From: Ideonella sp.
GTDB lineage: Bacteria; Pseudomonadota; Gammaproteobacteria; Burkholderiales; Burkholderiaceae_C
Reading direction: 5' to 3'
Assembly (NCBI RefSeq): GCF_016702655.1
Contig: NZ_JADJDO010000002.1
Location: 1-64,000, forward strand
Length of the DNA: 64,000 nucleotides
A model generated the notes under the pieces. That model searched no databases. It saw only the letters and a list, made by a program, of their open reading frames with translations, and had not been told where the DNA came from. Below, in pieces: positions 50,799-59,717 of the stretch; position 1 is the first letter of the stretch; every line of letters starts with the position of its first letter. The translations under genes were made by a program, and so were the position numbers.

Positions 50799-51395
50799 TC
50801 ACCCGCTGGCAAACCACCAAGCGCAGAGCGTATCGACCTCGCGCTCGAGCTGCAGCAGCGACAGGCCGTCGTTGTAGATCACCGCGTCGGCACAGCGCCG
50901 GCGCGCCGCGCGCGTAGCCTGCTGCGAGATCACAGCGCTCGCCGCGTCGTACGTCCAGCCCGGGCGCTCGGCGACCCGTGCGACCTGTACCGACTCCGGG
51001 CAATCGACGACCAGGACGCGGTCGACGAGGTCGCGCCAATGGTCCGACTCGGCCAGCAGTGGCACGTCGAACACCACGTTCGCCTGCCCGGCTGCGGCAG
51101 CCTGGCGCGCGGCCTCGGCGCCGATCATCGGGTGCAGGATGGACTCGAGCCGCAAGCGGGCGCTCGCATCCTCGAACACCAGCGCGCGCATCGCCGCGCG
51201 GTCCAGTCCGCCGTCGCCGGCCACGACCTGCGCGCCGAAGGACTGGGCAACAGCGGGCATCGCCGCGCCACGCGGCTGCGTGAGCTGGCGCGCGATGAGG
51301 TCGGTATCGACGAGCACCGCGCCGTGGGTACGGACCAGCATTGCCGCGACCGTGCTCTTGCCGCTGCCGATGCCGCCGGTGAGGCCGATCAGCAT
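50799..51395 (-). CDS. coaE: Dephospho-CoA kinase
   Basis: A 198-residue P-loop kinase for the last step of coenzyme A synthesis. The ATP site is LIGLTGGIGSGKSTVAAML. VDTDLIARQLTQPRGAAMPA and HPMIGAEAARQAAAAGQAN are the conserved substrate segments, and FDVPLLAESDHWRDLVDRVL follows. Its place after pilD is typical of proteobacterial pilBCD clusters. Confidence 0.95.
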   Translation of the reverse strand: MLIGLTGGIGSGKSTVAAMLVRTHGAVLVDTDLIARQLTQPRGAAMPAVAQSFGAQVVAGDGGLDRAAMRALVFEDASARLRLESILHPMIGAEAARQAAAAGQANVVFDVPLLAESDHWRDLVDRVLVVDCPESVQVARVAERPGWTYDAASAVISQQATRAARRRCADAVIYNDGLSLLQLEREVDTLCAWWFASG

Positions 51396-51431
51396 CGCGC
51401 GACCGTCATTGCTGTACGGCCGGCCGGATCA

Positions 51432-52295
51432 TCAGGCCCAGCCGAGCCACGCCAGCACCCGCGCCGAGCCGGCGAGCAGCACGACCACGCCGGCACCGGC
51501 GAGAAAGGGGCCGAACGGGACATAGCGGCCTTCGCGCAGCGCACCGCTTGCCTTCATCGCGAGGCCGACCGCGGCGCCGAGGAGCGAGGCGCCGAGCACG
51601 ATGGGCAGGATCATCTGCCAACCGAGCCACGCGCCGAGCGCGGCGAGGAGCTTGAAGTCGCCATGGCCCATGCCTTCCTTGCCGGTGGCGAGCTTGAACG
51701 CCCAGTACACCGACCACAGCGACAGATAGCCAATGACGGCACCCCACAGCGCTTGCGGCAAAGCGATCGTCCAGCCGAGCGCCGCCGCGACGAGCCCGGC
51801 CCATAGCAGCGGCAGGGTCAGGTTGTCGGGCAGCAGCGTGGTGTCCCAGTCGATGCCCGTCAGCGCGACCAGCACCGCGCCGAAGCCGCACCACAGCAGC
51901 ACCGCTGGCTGGGCGCCGAAGCGCCAGGCGATGGCGGCGAAGAGCAGCGCGGTCGTCAACTCGACGATCGGATAGCGCAGCGCAATGCGCGTCTTGCAGG
52001 CCGAACATTTGCCGGCCAGGCGCAGGTAGCTCACGAGCGGGATGTTCTCGTGCCACGCGATCGCATGTCCGCAAGAGGGGCAGCGCGAGCGCGGGCGCGA
52101 CAGCGTGATCGGCGCCTCGATGCCGGCGATCCCGGCCGGATCGAGGCCGAGCATCTCGGCGCTGTCGAGCTTCCAGCCGCGTTCGAGCATCAACGGCAGG
52201 CGGTGGATCACGACATTGAGAAAGCTGCCGATGCACAGGCCGAGCAGGGCCAACGCGGGCGGCGACAGCAGCCCTTCCTGCAGCCACGGCTCCAT
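51432..52295 (-). CDS. pilD: Type IV prepilin peptidase PilD
   Basis: A 287-residue membrane aspartic protease that cuts and N-methylates prepilins. The cytosolic zinc-type motif has two CxxC pairs (RCPSCGHAI and KCSACKTRI). The catalytic aspartates are in LTGIDWDTTLLPDNL and KEGMGHGDFKLLAALGAW. Eight hydrophobic helices are evident. Start ATG 52295 (MEPWLQEGLLSPPALALLGL) lies 5 bases after the pilC stop. Confidence 0.94.
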   Translation of the reverse strand: MEPWLQEGLLSPPALALLGLCIGSFLNVVIHRLPLMLERGWKLDSAEMLGLDPAGIAGIEAPITLSRPRSRCPSCGHAIAWHENIPLVSYLRLAGKCSACKTRIALRYPIVELTTALLFAAIAWRFGAQPAVLLWCGFGAVLVALTGIDWDTTLLPDNLTLPLLWAGLVAAALGWTIALPQALWGAVIGYLSLWSVYWAFKLATGKEGMGHGDFKLLAALGAWLGWQMILPIVLGASLLGAAVGLAMKASGALREGRYVPFGPFLAGAGVVVLLAGSARVLAWLGWA

Positions 52296-52300
52296 CGGTG

Positions 52301-53521
52301 TCAGACGACCTGGCCCAGCTTGAAGATCGGCAGGTACATCGAAACCACGATGCCGCCGATCAGCGTGCCCAGGATCACGATGATGAACGGCTCCATCAGG
52401 CTCGAAAGGCCCTTGACGGCCTCGTCGACCTCGTCCTCGTAAAACTCGGCCGCCTTGCCCAGCATCTGGTCGAGTGCGCCCGACTCTTCGCCGATGGCGC
52501 ACATCTGCAGCACCATGTTCGGGAACACGCCGGTGGCCTGCATCGACGTGGTGAGCCCGGAGCCGGTGGAAACGTCGCGCTGGATGGCCTCGGTGGCCTC
52601 GGCGAAGACGGCGTTGCCAGACGCCCCACCCACCGAGTCGAGCGCCTCGACCAGCGGCACGCCGGCGGCGAACATGGTCGAGAGCGTTCGCGTCCAACGC
52701 GCCACCGACGACTTGTTGACGAGGTCACCGAAGACCGGGATGCGCAGCATCAGGCGGTCCATGATCTTCTGCATCTTCTCCGAGCGCTTCCACGCCTGCA
52801 TGAAGAAGTAGCCGCCGCCGCCGATGAAGCCGAAGATCGCCCACCAGTAGCTGACGAAGAACTTGGACATTGCGATCACGAACAGCGTCGGCGCGGGCAG
52901 GTCGGCGCCGAAGGACTTGAACACGTCCTCGAAGGCAGGGATCACGAAGATCATGATGACCGCAAGGACCACGAAGGCGACGACCAGCACTGCCACCGGG
53001 TAGACCAGCGCCGACTTGATCTTGTTCTTGATCGCCATCGTCTTTTCCTGGTACGTGGCGAGCCGGTCGAGCAGCGCCTCCAGGATGCCGCCCGCTTCGC
53101 CGGCCTCGACCAGGTTGCAGTACAGCGCGTCGAAGTACATCGGGTGCTTGCGAAACGCCGACGACAGGCTGGTGCCGGTCTCGACATCCTCGCGGATGTC
53201 GGTCAGCAGCTTGGTCAGCCTCGGATTGGGGCTGCCGCGCGCAACGATGTCGAACGACTGGATGAGCGGCACGCCTGCGCGCATCATGGTCGACAACTGG
53301 CGCGTGAAGACGGCGATGTCCTTCTGCTTGATCGCGCGCCCGCCGCTGGTGCGGCGCTTCTTGACGCGCGTGACCAGGATCCCCTGCCGGCGCAGGCTGG
53401 CGCTGACCATGGCTTCGCCGCCGGAGCGGATCTCGCCGCGCACGACCTTGCCGTTCTTGTCCTTGCCTTCCCATTCGAACACCAGTTCCTTGATGCTCTT
53501 TGCGGCTGTTGCAGTCGCCAT
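52301..53521 (-). CDS. pilC: Type IV pilus inner-membrane platform protein PilC
   Basis: A 406-residue GspF-family protein forming the base on which the pilus ATPase acts. Two homologous GspF domains are visible, each with a cytosolic helical part (FTRQLSTMMRAGVPLIQSFD and RWTRTLSTMFAAGVPLVEAL) and membrane helices. The N-terminal KELVFEWEGKDKNGKVVRGE is typical of PilC. It lies between pilB and pilD, 93 bases downstream of pilB. Confidence 0.95.
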   Translation of the reverse strand: MATATAAKSIKELVFEWEGKDKNGKVVRGEIRSGGEAMVSASLRRQGILVTRVKKRRTSGGRAIKQKDIAVFTRQLSTMMRAGVPLIQSFDIVARGSPNPRLTKLLTDIREDVETGTSLSSAFRKHPMYFDALYCNLVEAGEAGGILEALLDRLATYQEKTMAIKNKIKSALVYPVAVLVVAFVVLAVIMIFVIPAFEDVFKSFGADLPAPTLFVIAMSKFFVSYWWAIFGFIGGGGYFFMQAWKRSEKMQKIMDRLMLRIPVFGDLVNKSSVARWTRTLSTMFAAGVPLVEALDSVGGASGNAVFAEATEAIQRDVSTGSGLTTSMQATGVFPNMVLQMCAIGEESGALDQMLGKAAEFYEDEVDEAVKGLSSLMEPFIIVILGTLIGGIVVSMYLPIFKLGQVV

Positions 53522-53613
53522 CGTGTGTCAGGGCAGCTGTGGCCGCCCGCTCCTGGGTTGGTTTGCCTCTAAAGCGGATTCAAGTGTCGGGTGCGGGCGC
53601 ATCGTCGTTGTCG

Positions 53614-55347
53614 TCACTCGTTGGTGGCCGCGATGATTTCCTCCAGCGTCGTGGCGCCGGATCGCACCTTGACGAGCCCGGACTGGCGCAGGTCGCGCAC
53701 GCCATCGCGTTGGGCCTGCGCCGCGATGTCGATGGCCGTGCCCTCGGCGAGGATGATGCGCTGGATTTCCTCGGTGATCGGCATCACCTGATAAACGCCG
53801 ACGCGGCCCTTGTAGCCGTTGTTGCACATCGAGCAGCCCACGGCGCGATAGGGCTTCCAGCTGCCGTCGAGTTCCTCTGCCTTGAAGCCGGCCTTGAGCA
53901 TCGCCTCGCGAGGATAGTCGGCCGGCTTCTTGCAGTTCTCGCACAGCTTGCGCACCAGGCGCTGGGCCGTGATGAGCAGCACGCTCGAGGCGATGTTGAA
54001 CGGCGCCACGCCCATGTTGAGCAGACGTGTCAGCGTTGTCGGCGCGTCGTTGGTGTGCAGCGTGGACATCACCATGTGTCCGGTTTGCGCGGCCTTGATC
54101 GCGATGTCGGCCGTCTCGAGGTCGCGGATCTCGCCGACCATGATCACGTCGGGATCCTGGCGCAGGAAGGACTTGAGCGCGACCGCGAAGTTCAGCCCCG
54201 CCTTGTCGTTGACGTTGACCTGGTTGATGCCGGGCAGGTTGATTTCAGCCGGATCCTCGACCGTCGAGATGTTGACGCCCGGCTGGTTGAGGATGTTCAG
54301 GCAGGTGTACAGCGAAACCGTCTTGCCGCTGCCGGTCGGTCCGGTCACGAGGATCATGCCGTAGGGCCGCTCGATCGCCTTGAGCAATCTGTCCTTCTCG
54401 ATCTTTTCGTAGCCGAGCGCCTCGATGCCGAGCTTGGCGCTCGACGGATCGAGAATCCGGATCACGATCTTCTCGCCGAACAGCGTCGGCAGCGTGCTGA
54501 TCCGGAAGTCGATCGCCTTGTTGCCGAACTTGAGCTTCATGCGGCCGTCCTGCGGCACGCGCTTTTCGGCGATGTCGAGCCGGCTGATGACCTTGATACG
54601 CGAGGCGAGCTTGTCCTTGATCGCGATCGGCGGTTGCGTGATCTCGCGCAGTTCGCCGTCGACACGAAACCGCACGCGGTAGTGGTACTCGTAGGGTTCG
54701 AAGTGCAGGTCGGAGGCGCGTGCGTTGATCGCGTCGATGAGCATCTTCTGCAGGAAGCGAACGACCGGCGCGTCTTCGACTTCGGAGGCGACTTCGGCCG
54801 AATCGGACGCGGCACTCGTTTCGTCGGTGACATCGAACTCGAAGTCGGACGACGTCAGCGCATCGAGCGCATCGCTCGCACTGGCGCCGGATTCCTCGAG
54901 CAGCTTGGCGAGCTTGTCGTGCTCGACGATCACCCACTCGGGGGCGAGCTGGGTCGCGAACTTGATGCGCTCCGCAGCTTCCTGGTCGGTCGGGTCGGCG
55001 CCGCCGATGAACAGTCTGTTGCCGCGCCGCCCCAGAACGATCACCTGGTACTGCGCCGCGAGCTTGCCGTCGATCACGCCCTTGGGCAGGCGCTGCGCAT
55101 CGACGGCGGCCAGATCGAGCAGTGGCAGCGACAGCGCGGCCGACAGCGTGTGCGCCAGGTCCCGCGCCGCCACGGCGCCCGACGCAATCACCGAAGCGAC
55201 GAAGCTCAAGCGCTTGTCCTTGGCGCTGCGCACCAGCTCTTCTGCCACCTTGGCGTTGAGCTTGCCGGCGTGGACGAGCACCCGCGCCACTCCGGAGAGC
55301 GCCGACTGGGGAGCGTCCACCAAGGTATCTGCGGCCGAGGATGCCAT
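53614..55347 (-). CDS. pilB: Type IV pilus assembly ATPase PilB
   Basis: A 577-residue GspE-family motor for pilus extension. The N-terminal MshEN-like domain runs to about residue 150. Further on are VRFLQKMLIDAINARASDLH, Walker A LVTGPTGSGKTVSLYTCL, the Asp box NISTVEDPAEINLPGINQVN, Walker B LRQDPDVIMVGEIRDLETAD, and the His box TGHMVMSTLHTNDAPTTLTR. The zinc-binding CENCKK and CSMCNNGYKG pairs near the C-terminus are complete. It is the first gene of the pilBCD cluster. Confidence 0.96.
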   Translation of the reverse strand: MASSAADTLVDAPQSALSGVARVLVHAGKLNAKVAEELVRSAKDKRLSFVASVIASGAVAARDLAHTLSAALSLPLLDLAAVDAQRLPKGVIDGKLAAQYQVIVLGRRGNRLFIGGADPTDQEAAERIKFATQLAPEWVIVEHDKLAKLLEESGASASDALDALTSSDFEFDVTDETSAASDSAEVASEVEDAPVVRFLQKMLIDAINARASDLHFEPYEYHYRVRFRVDGELREITQPPIAIKDKLASRIKVISRLDIAEKRVPQDGRMKLKFGNKAIDFRISTLPTLFGEKIVIRILDPSSAKLGIEALGYEKIEKDRLLKAIERPYGMILVTGPTGSGKTVSLYTCLNILNQPGVNISTVEDPAEINLPGINQVNVNDKAGLNFAVALKSFLRQDPDVIMVGEIRDLETADIAIKAAQTGHMVMSTLHTNDAPTTLTRLLNMGVAPFNIASSVLLITAQRLVRKLCENCKKPADYPREAMLKAGFKAEELDGSWKPYRAVGCSMCNNGYKGRVGVYQVMPITEEIQRIILAEGTAIDIAAQAQRDGVRDLRQSGLVKVRSGATTLEEIIAATNE

Positions 55348-55511
55348 TTCGCGAGATGAATTCCGCGGGAATCATCGCCGATCCACCCAGGGCTGTAAAC
55401 CTTGAACAGGCAGCGAAATAGCGACAAATCGCCGCCCTGGGCGTCGGCTGACTGCAAGCAAATGCAACCGTTGCGATTGCGTCGGACCGCGCGGGCCCTG
55501 GCTCCGGATTC

Positions 55512-55588
55512 TGGTCGGGGTGAGAGGATTCGAACCTCCGGCCTCTACGTCCCGAACGTAGCGCTCTACCAGGCTAAGCTACACCCCG
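55512..55588 (-). tRNA. tRNA-Pro(CGG)
   Basis: Read on the - strand, 77 bases fold as a normal cloverleaf: acceptor CGGGGTG with CACCCCG, D-arm AGCTTAGCCTGGTAGAGC, anticodon stem CTACG/CGTAG around loop TTCGGGA with anticodon CGG, T-arm GGAGG-TTCGAAT-CCTC, and an encoded CCA. It lies between ispB and pilB. Confidence 0.95.
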
Positions 55589-55604
55589 TTCGCGGCCGCG
55601 GCAT

Positions 55605-56600
55605 TCAGGAAGAACGCTCGACCGATCGAACACATAATTCTAGCAGAGCCTCCCGCGCGCCCGACGGCGGCAGCATCGCCGCGCAACGCAGCGCAACATC
55701 AGCTTCGGCACGCGCGGCGTCGCGCGTCGCCTCGATCGCGCCGGTGTGGCGCACGATCTCGACGATCTCTGGCAGGCGCGCCACCTCACCTTGCTCGATG
55801 GCATGGCGAATCAGCGTGCGCTCGGCCTGGTTGGCACGCGCCATCGCCACCAGCAGCGGCAGCGTGGGCTTGCCCTCGCGCAGGTCGTCGCCCACGTTCT
55901 TGCCGAGTTCGGTGGTCGCGCCTTCGTAGTCGAGCAGGTCGTCGACGAGCTGGAACGCGGTGCCGAGCGAGCGTCCGTAGTCGGCGCAGGCCTCTTCCAG
56001 CGCCGGCGCCGCCTCAGCGAGCACCGCACCCAGACGCGCGCTGGCCTCGAACAGCTTGGCCGTCTTGAAGCGGATCACGCGCAGGTAGGACTCGACCGCG
56101 AGGTCGGCGTCGTGCATGTTCATCAACTGCAGGACCTCGCCTTCGGCGATCACGTTGGTGGCGTCGGCAAGCACGGCGAGCACGCGCATGCGATCGACCG
56201 CGACCATCATCTGGAAGGCGCGCGAATAGAGAAAGTCGCCCACCAGCACGCTGGCGGCGTTGCCGAACAGCGCGTTGGCCGTCTTGCGCCCGCGGCGCAG
56301 GCCGGACTCGTCGACGACATCGTCGTGCAGCAGCGTGGCGGTGTGGATGAACTCGACGATTGCCGCGAGCTCGAAGCGCTCCGGACCGTGGAAGCCGAGC
56401 GCCTCGGCGAACAGCAGGACGAGCCGGGGGCGGATGCGCTTGCCGCCGGCGCCGATGATGTAGGCCGAGATCTGGTTGACCAGGGCCACGTCCGAAACCA
56501 GGCGCGACCGGATCACCTCGTCGACCCGCGCCATCTCCTGGGTCAACGGCGGCGCGGGTGCGGCCGGGGGCGTGGCGAGAGTAGAAGAGGGTGGATGCAA
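55605..56600 (-). CDS. ispB: Octaprenyl diphosphate synthase
   Basis: A trans-polyprenyl synthase making the ubiquinone side chain. The two Asp-rich metal sites are LLHDDVVDESGLRRGRKT and FQLVDDLLDYEGATTELG. FRLHT-like EFIHTATLLHDDV and IRPRLVLLFAEALGF are also present. The start is uncertain: a perfect TATAAT on this strand (56625-56630) puts the transcript start near 56618, so upstream ATGs are unlikely. I use TTG 56600, and ATG 56534 (MARVDEVIRSRLVSDVA) is an alternative. The core enzyme of about 310-330 residues is complete either way. Confidence 0.9.
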   Translation of the reverse strand: MHPPSSTLATPPAAPAPPLTQEMARVDEVIRSRLVSDVALVNQISAYIIGAGGKRIRPRLVLLFAEALGFHGPERFELAAIVEFIHTATLLHDDVVDESGLRRGRKTANALFGNAASVLVGDFLYSRAFQMMVAVDRMRVLAVLADATNVIAEGEVLQLMNMHDADLAVESYLRVIRFKTAKLFEASARLGAVLAEAAPALEEACADYGRSLGTAFQLVDDLLDYEGATTELGKNVGDDLREGKPTLPLLVAMARANQAERTLIRHAIEQGEVARLPEIVEIVRHTGAIEATRDAARAEADVALRCAAMLPPSGAREALLELCVRSVERSS

Positions 56601-56624
56601 GCTGGGCTCGGCGGGAAGTGGCGA

Positions 56625-56630
56625 ATTATA
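56625..56630 (-). promoter_or_regulatory. -10 box of ispB
   Basis: A perfect TATAAT on the - strand, 25 bases before the proposed ispB start. A clear -35 is not seen at 17 bases. It is back to back with the rplU promoter region. Confidence 0.5.
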
Positions 56631-56713
56631 GGAATGCGTCGCTCCACGGATCGCGCGCGGGGCACGGCGGTAGCTTGGCGCAGCGCGCGATGGGTCGACA
56701 AGCGTGGGCATGC

Positions 56714-56719
56714 TAGAAT
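56714..56719 (+). promoter_or_regulatory. Possible -10 box of rplU-rpmA
   Basis: TAGAAT lies 72 bases before the rplU ATG in the ispB-rplU gap. The -35 is weak. Position between divergent core genes makes it plausible. Confidence 0.4.
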
Positions 56720-56790
56720 CCAAGGCTCTGCGATTTCAAGCAGGGCTGCCCGCCGCAGTGGGGAGCGCAAATCGTCTGGAAGGGGCTGAT

Positions 56791-57102
56791 ATGTACGCGG
56801 TCATAAAAACCGGTGGCAAGCAATACAAGGTTGCCGCCGGCGAGAAGATCAAGATAGAACAGATTGCTGCGGACGTGGGCCAGGAGATCGTGATCGATCA
56901 GGTGCTTGCCGTCGGCGACGGCGCGGACCTGCAGGTCGGGACACCCTTGGTTGCCGGCGCAAGCGTCAAGGCCACCGTGCTGGCGCAAGGCCGGCACGAC
57001 AAGGTTCGCATCTTCAAGATGCGCCGCCGCAAGCATTACCAGAAGCGGCAGGGCCACCGGCAGAATTTCACCGAGATCCAGATCAGCGCCGTCAGCGCCT
57101 GA
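56791..57102 (+). CDS. rplU: 50S ribosomal protein L21
   Basis: A 103-residue ribosomal protein beginning MYAVIKTGGKQYKVAAGEKI, the universal L21 start. It continues to KATVLAQGRHDKVRIFKMRR and RKHYQKRQGHRQNFTEIQIS. AAGGGG precedes the ATG. It is followed by rpmA after 38 bases and forms the usual L21-L27-obgE run. Confidence 0.98.
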   Translation: MYAVIKTGGKQYKVAAGEKIKIEQIAADVGQEIVIDQVLAVGDGADLQVGTPLVAGASVKATVLAQGRHDKVRIFKMRRRKHYQKRQGHRQNFTEIQISAVSA

Positions 57103-57140
57103 TCGAGCGCTTCGGTCACCAGATCCAGGAGTCAACGAAC

Positions 57141-57398
57141 ATGGCACAGAAAAAGGGCGGCGGTTCGACCCGCAACGGCCGCGACTCTCAACCCAAGATG
57201 CTCGGCGTGAAGGTGTTCGGCGGCCAGGTCGTGCCGGCCGGGGCGATCATCGTGCGCCAGCGCGGCACGCGCTTTCACCCCGGCCAGAACGTCGCCTGCG
57301 GGCGCGACCACACGCTGTTCGCCCTCGTCGACGGCAAGGTCAGCTTTGCCGTCAAGGGCCCGCTCAACCGGCAGACCGTTTCGGTCACGGCACCGTAG
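57141..57398 (+). CDS. rpmA: 50S ribosomal protein L27
   Basis: An 85-residue ribosomal protein with the full L27 signature: MAQKKGGGSTRNGRDSQPKM, LGVKVFGGQVVPAGAIIVRQ and RGTRFHPGQNVACGRDHTLF. CAGGAG precedes the ATG. A strong palindromic terminator follows the stop. Confidence 0.98.
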   Translation: MAQKKGGGSTRNGRDSQPKMLGVKVFGGQVVPAGAIIVRQRGTRFHPGQNVACGRDHTLFALVDGKVSFAVKGPLNRQTVSVTAP

Positions 57399-57422
57399 GT
57401 CGCGCCGCCCGGCGGTCGCGCA

Positions 57423-57454
57423 CAAGCCCCGGCATGCCGGGGCTTGTTCGTTCT
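57423..57454 (+). terminator. Hairpin terminator after rpmA
   Basis: The two arms CAAGCCCCGGCA and TGCCGGGGCTTG (57423-57446) form a perfect 12 bp palindrome, followed by TTCGTTCT. It lies between rpmA and obgE, so obgE may depend on read-through or its own promoter. Confidence 0.7.
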
Positions 57455-57507
57455 GGCGCGGCGTCGGGCTCGCTTACCATTATTCGATACTTCGAGCGCG
57501 CTGAACC

Positions 57508-58602
57508 ATGAAGTTCGTTGACGAAGCCACGATCGACGTGGCCGCCGGCCACGGCGGCAGCGGATGCGTGAGCTTCCGGCGCGAGAAGTTCATCCCCTTC
57601 GGCGGTCCCAACGGCGGCAACGGTGGCCGCGGTGGCAGCGTCTGGGCCGTCGGCGACCCGAACCTGAACACGCTGATCGACTTTCGCTATGCGCGCCGCC
57701 ACGAGGCGCGCAACGGCGAGCAGGGGCGCGGCTCAGACCAGTTTGGCGCAGCGGCAGACGACATCGTGCTGCGCATGCCAATGGGCACCATCGTCACCGA
57801 CCTCGATGCCGGCTCGGTGATCGCCGAGTTGCTGGTGCCGGGCGAGAAGGTACTGCTCGCCAAGGGTGGCGACGGCGGTTTCGGCAACCTGCACTTCAAG
57901 TCGAGCACGAACCGCGCCCCGCGCCAGAAGACACCCGGCTGGCCAGGCGAGGCCAGGAAGCTCAAGCTCGAACTGCGCGTGCTCGCCGACGTCGGCCTGC
58001 TCGGGATGCCCAACGCCGGCAAGTCGACGCTGATCGCGGCGGTGTCCAACGCCAGGCCGAAGATCGCCGACTATCCGTTCACGACGCTGCACCCAAACCT
58101 CGGCGTCGTGCGCGTCGCGCCCGAGCAGAGCTTCGTCGTTGCCGACATTCCCGGCCTGATCGAAGGCGCGGCCGAGGGTGCCGGGCTCGGCCACCTGTTC
58201 CTGCGCCACCTGCAGCGCACGCACCTGCTGCTGCACGTGGTCGACATCGCGCCCTTCGACGATGGCGTCGACCCGGTCGCGCAGGCGCGCGCCATCGTCG
58301 CCGAGTTGAAGAAGTACGACCCGGCGCTGCACGCCAAGCCGCGCTGGCTGGTGTTGAACAAGCTCGACATGGTGGCTGCCGAAGAGCGCGCGCAGCGCGT
58401 CAGCGGGTTCGTGCGGCGCCTGCGCTGGAAGGGTCCGGTGTTCGAAATCTCGGCGCTCACGCGCGAGGGCTGCGAGGCGCTGATCCGCGCCGTCTACCAG
58501 CATGTCGCGCAGATGCGCAACCCGGCCGCCGCGCTGCCCGACCCGCGCTTCGACGACGGCGCCGACGGCGCCGCAGCGGCCCTCGCAGCCGGGCATGACT
58601 GA
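57508..58602 (+). CDS. obgE: Obg-family GTPase
   Basis: A 364-residue ribosome-associated GTPase. The Gly-rich Obg fold opens with MKFVDEATIDVAAGHGGSGC and FGGPNGGNGGRGGSVWAVGD. The GTPase motifs are LLGMPNAGKSTLIAAVSNAR (G1), DYPFTTLHPNLGVV (G2), VADIPGLIEGAAEGAGLGH (G3), VLNKLDM (G4) and EISALTREG (G5). The stop overlaps the proB start by eight bases. Confidence 0.97.
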   Translation: MKFVDEATIDVAAGHGGSGCVSFRREKFIPFGGPNGGNGGRGGSVWAVGDPNLNTLIDFRYARRHEARNGEQGRGSDQFGAAADDIVLRMPMGTIVTDLDAGSVIAELLVPGEKVLLAKGGDGGFGNLHFKSSTNRAPRQKTPGWPGEARKLKLELRVLADVGLLGMPNAGKSTLIAAVSNARPKIADYPFTTLHPNLGVVRVAPEQSFVVADIPGLIEGAAEGAGLGHLFLRHLQRTHLLLHVVDIAPFDDGVDPVAQARAIVAELKKYDPALHAKPRWLVLNKLDMVAAEERAQRVSGFVRRLRWKGPVFEISALTREGCEALIRAVYQHVAQMRNPAAALPDPRFDDGADGAAAALAAGHD

Positions 58603-59713
58603 GGCGTTGCGCAACGCGAGGCGGGTCGTCGTCAAGGTCGGCTCGAGCCTCGTCACCGATGAAGGCCGCGGCCTCGACGCCACGGCCATCGGCCACTGGT
58701 GCCGCCAACTCGCGACACTCGCCGGCCAGGGCCGCGAGGTGGTGATGGTCTCGAGCGGCGCCATCGCCGAGGGCATGAAGCGCCTGGGCTGGACCGTGCG
58801 TCCGCATGAAGTCCACGAGCTCCAGGCTGCTGCCGCCGTGGGCCAGATGGGCCTGGCGCAGATGTACGAGACGCAATTGCGCGCCCATGGTCTGCGCAGT
58901 GCGCAGGTCCTGCTCACGCACGCCGATCTGGCCGACCGCGAGCGCTACCTCAATGCGCGCTCGACCCTCGTCACGCTGCTCGGCCTCAAGGTCGTGCCGG
59001 TGATCAACGAGAACGACACCGTCGTCAACGACGAGATCAAGTTCGGCGACAACGACACGCTCGGCGCGCTAGTCGCCAACCTGGTCGAGGCGGACGCGCT
59101 CGTGATCCTGACCGACCAGCGCGGCCTGTACGCCACCGATCCGCGCAAGGAGCCTGGTGCACGCTTCATCGACGAGGCGCAGGCCGGCGCGCCCGAGCTC
59201 GAACTGATGGCCGGCGGCGCGGGCTCGGCGATCGGCCGCGGCGGCATGCTGACCAAGGTCCTCGCCGCCAAGCGCGCCGCGCGCAGCGGTGCCTCCACCG
59301 TGATCGCGTCGGGCCGCGAGCCCGACGTGCTGCTGCGCCTGGCCGCGGGCGAGGCGATCGGCACTGCGCTGATCGCAGCCACGCCCAAGCTCGCCGCGCG
59401 CAAGCAATGGATGGCCGATCATCTGCAGCTGCGCGGCGCGGTGCGCGTCGACGACGGTGCAGTGGCCAAGCTGCGCGACGAGGGCAAGAGCCTGCTGCCG
59501 ATCGGCATGGTCGAGGTGCAGGGCGAGTTCGCGCGCGGCGACGTGATCGCGGTGCGCAGCCTCGCCGGTGTCGAGATCGCGCGCGGCCTGGCCAACTATG
59601 CGAGCTCGGAGGCGCGCCTGATCGCGCGCAAGCCGTCGAGCGAGTTCGAACGCCTGCTCGGCTTCACCGGGGAGCCGGAGATGATCCACCGCGACAACAT
59701 GATATTGGCGTGA
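58595..59713 (+). CDS. proB: Glutamate 5-kinase
   Basis: A 372-residue kinase for the first step of proline synthesis. The amino acid kinase domain has RRVVVKVGSSLVTDEGRG, VSSGAIAEGMKRLGW, AAAAVGQMGLAQMYETQL, NDTVVNDEIKFGDNDTLGAL and LTDQRGLYATDPRKEPGARF. The C-terminal PUA domain is present (GAVRVDDGAVAKLRDEGKSL, EFARGDVIAVRSLAGVEIAR). The start ATG 58595 lies in the end of obgE, so translation is coupled. Confidence 0.96.
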   Translation: MTEALRNARRVVVKVGSSLVTDEGRGLDATAIGHWCRQLATLAGQGREVVMVSSGAIAEGMKRLGWTVRPHEVHELQAAAAVGQMGLAQMYETQLRAHGLRSAQVLLTHADLADRERYLNARSTLVTLLGLKVVPVINENDTVVNDEIKFGDNDTLGALVANLVEADALVILTDQRGLYATDPRKEPGARFIDEAQAGAPELELMAGGAGSAIGRGGMLTKVLAAKRAARSGASTVIASGREPDVLLRLAAGEAIGTALIAATPKLAARKQWMADHLQLRGAVRVDDGAVAKLRDEGKSLLPIGMVEVQGEFARGDVIAVRSLAGVEIARGLANYASSEARLIARKPSSEFERLLGFTGEPEMIHRDNMILA

Positions 59714-59717
59714 ACGA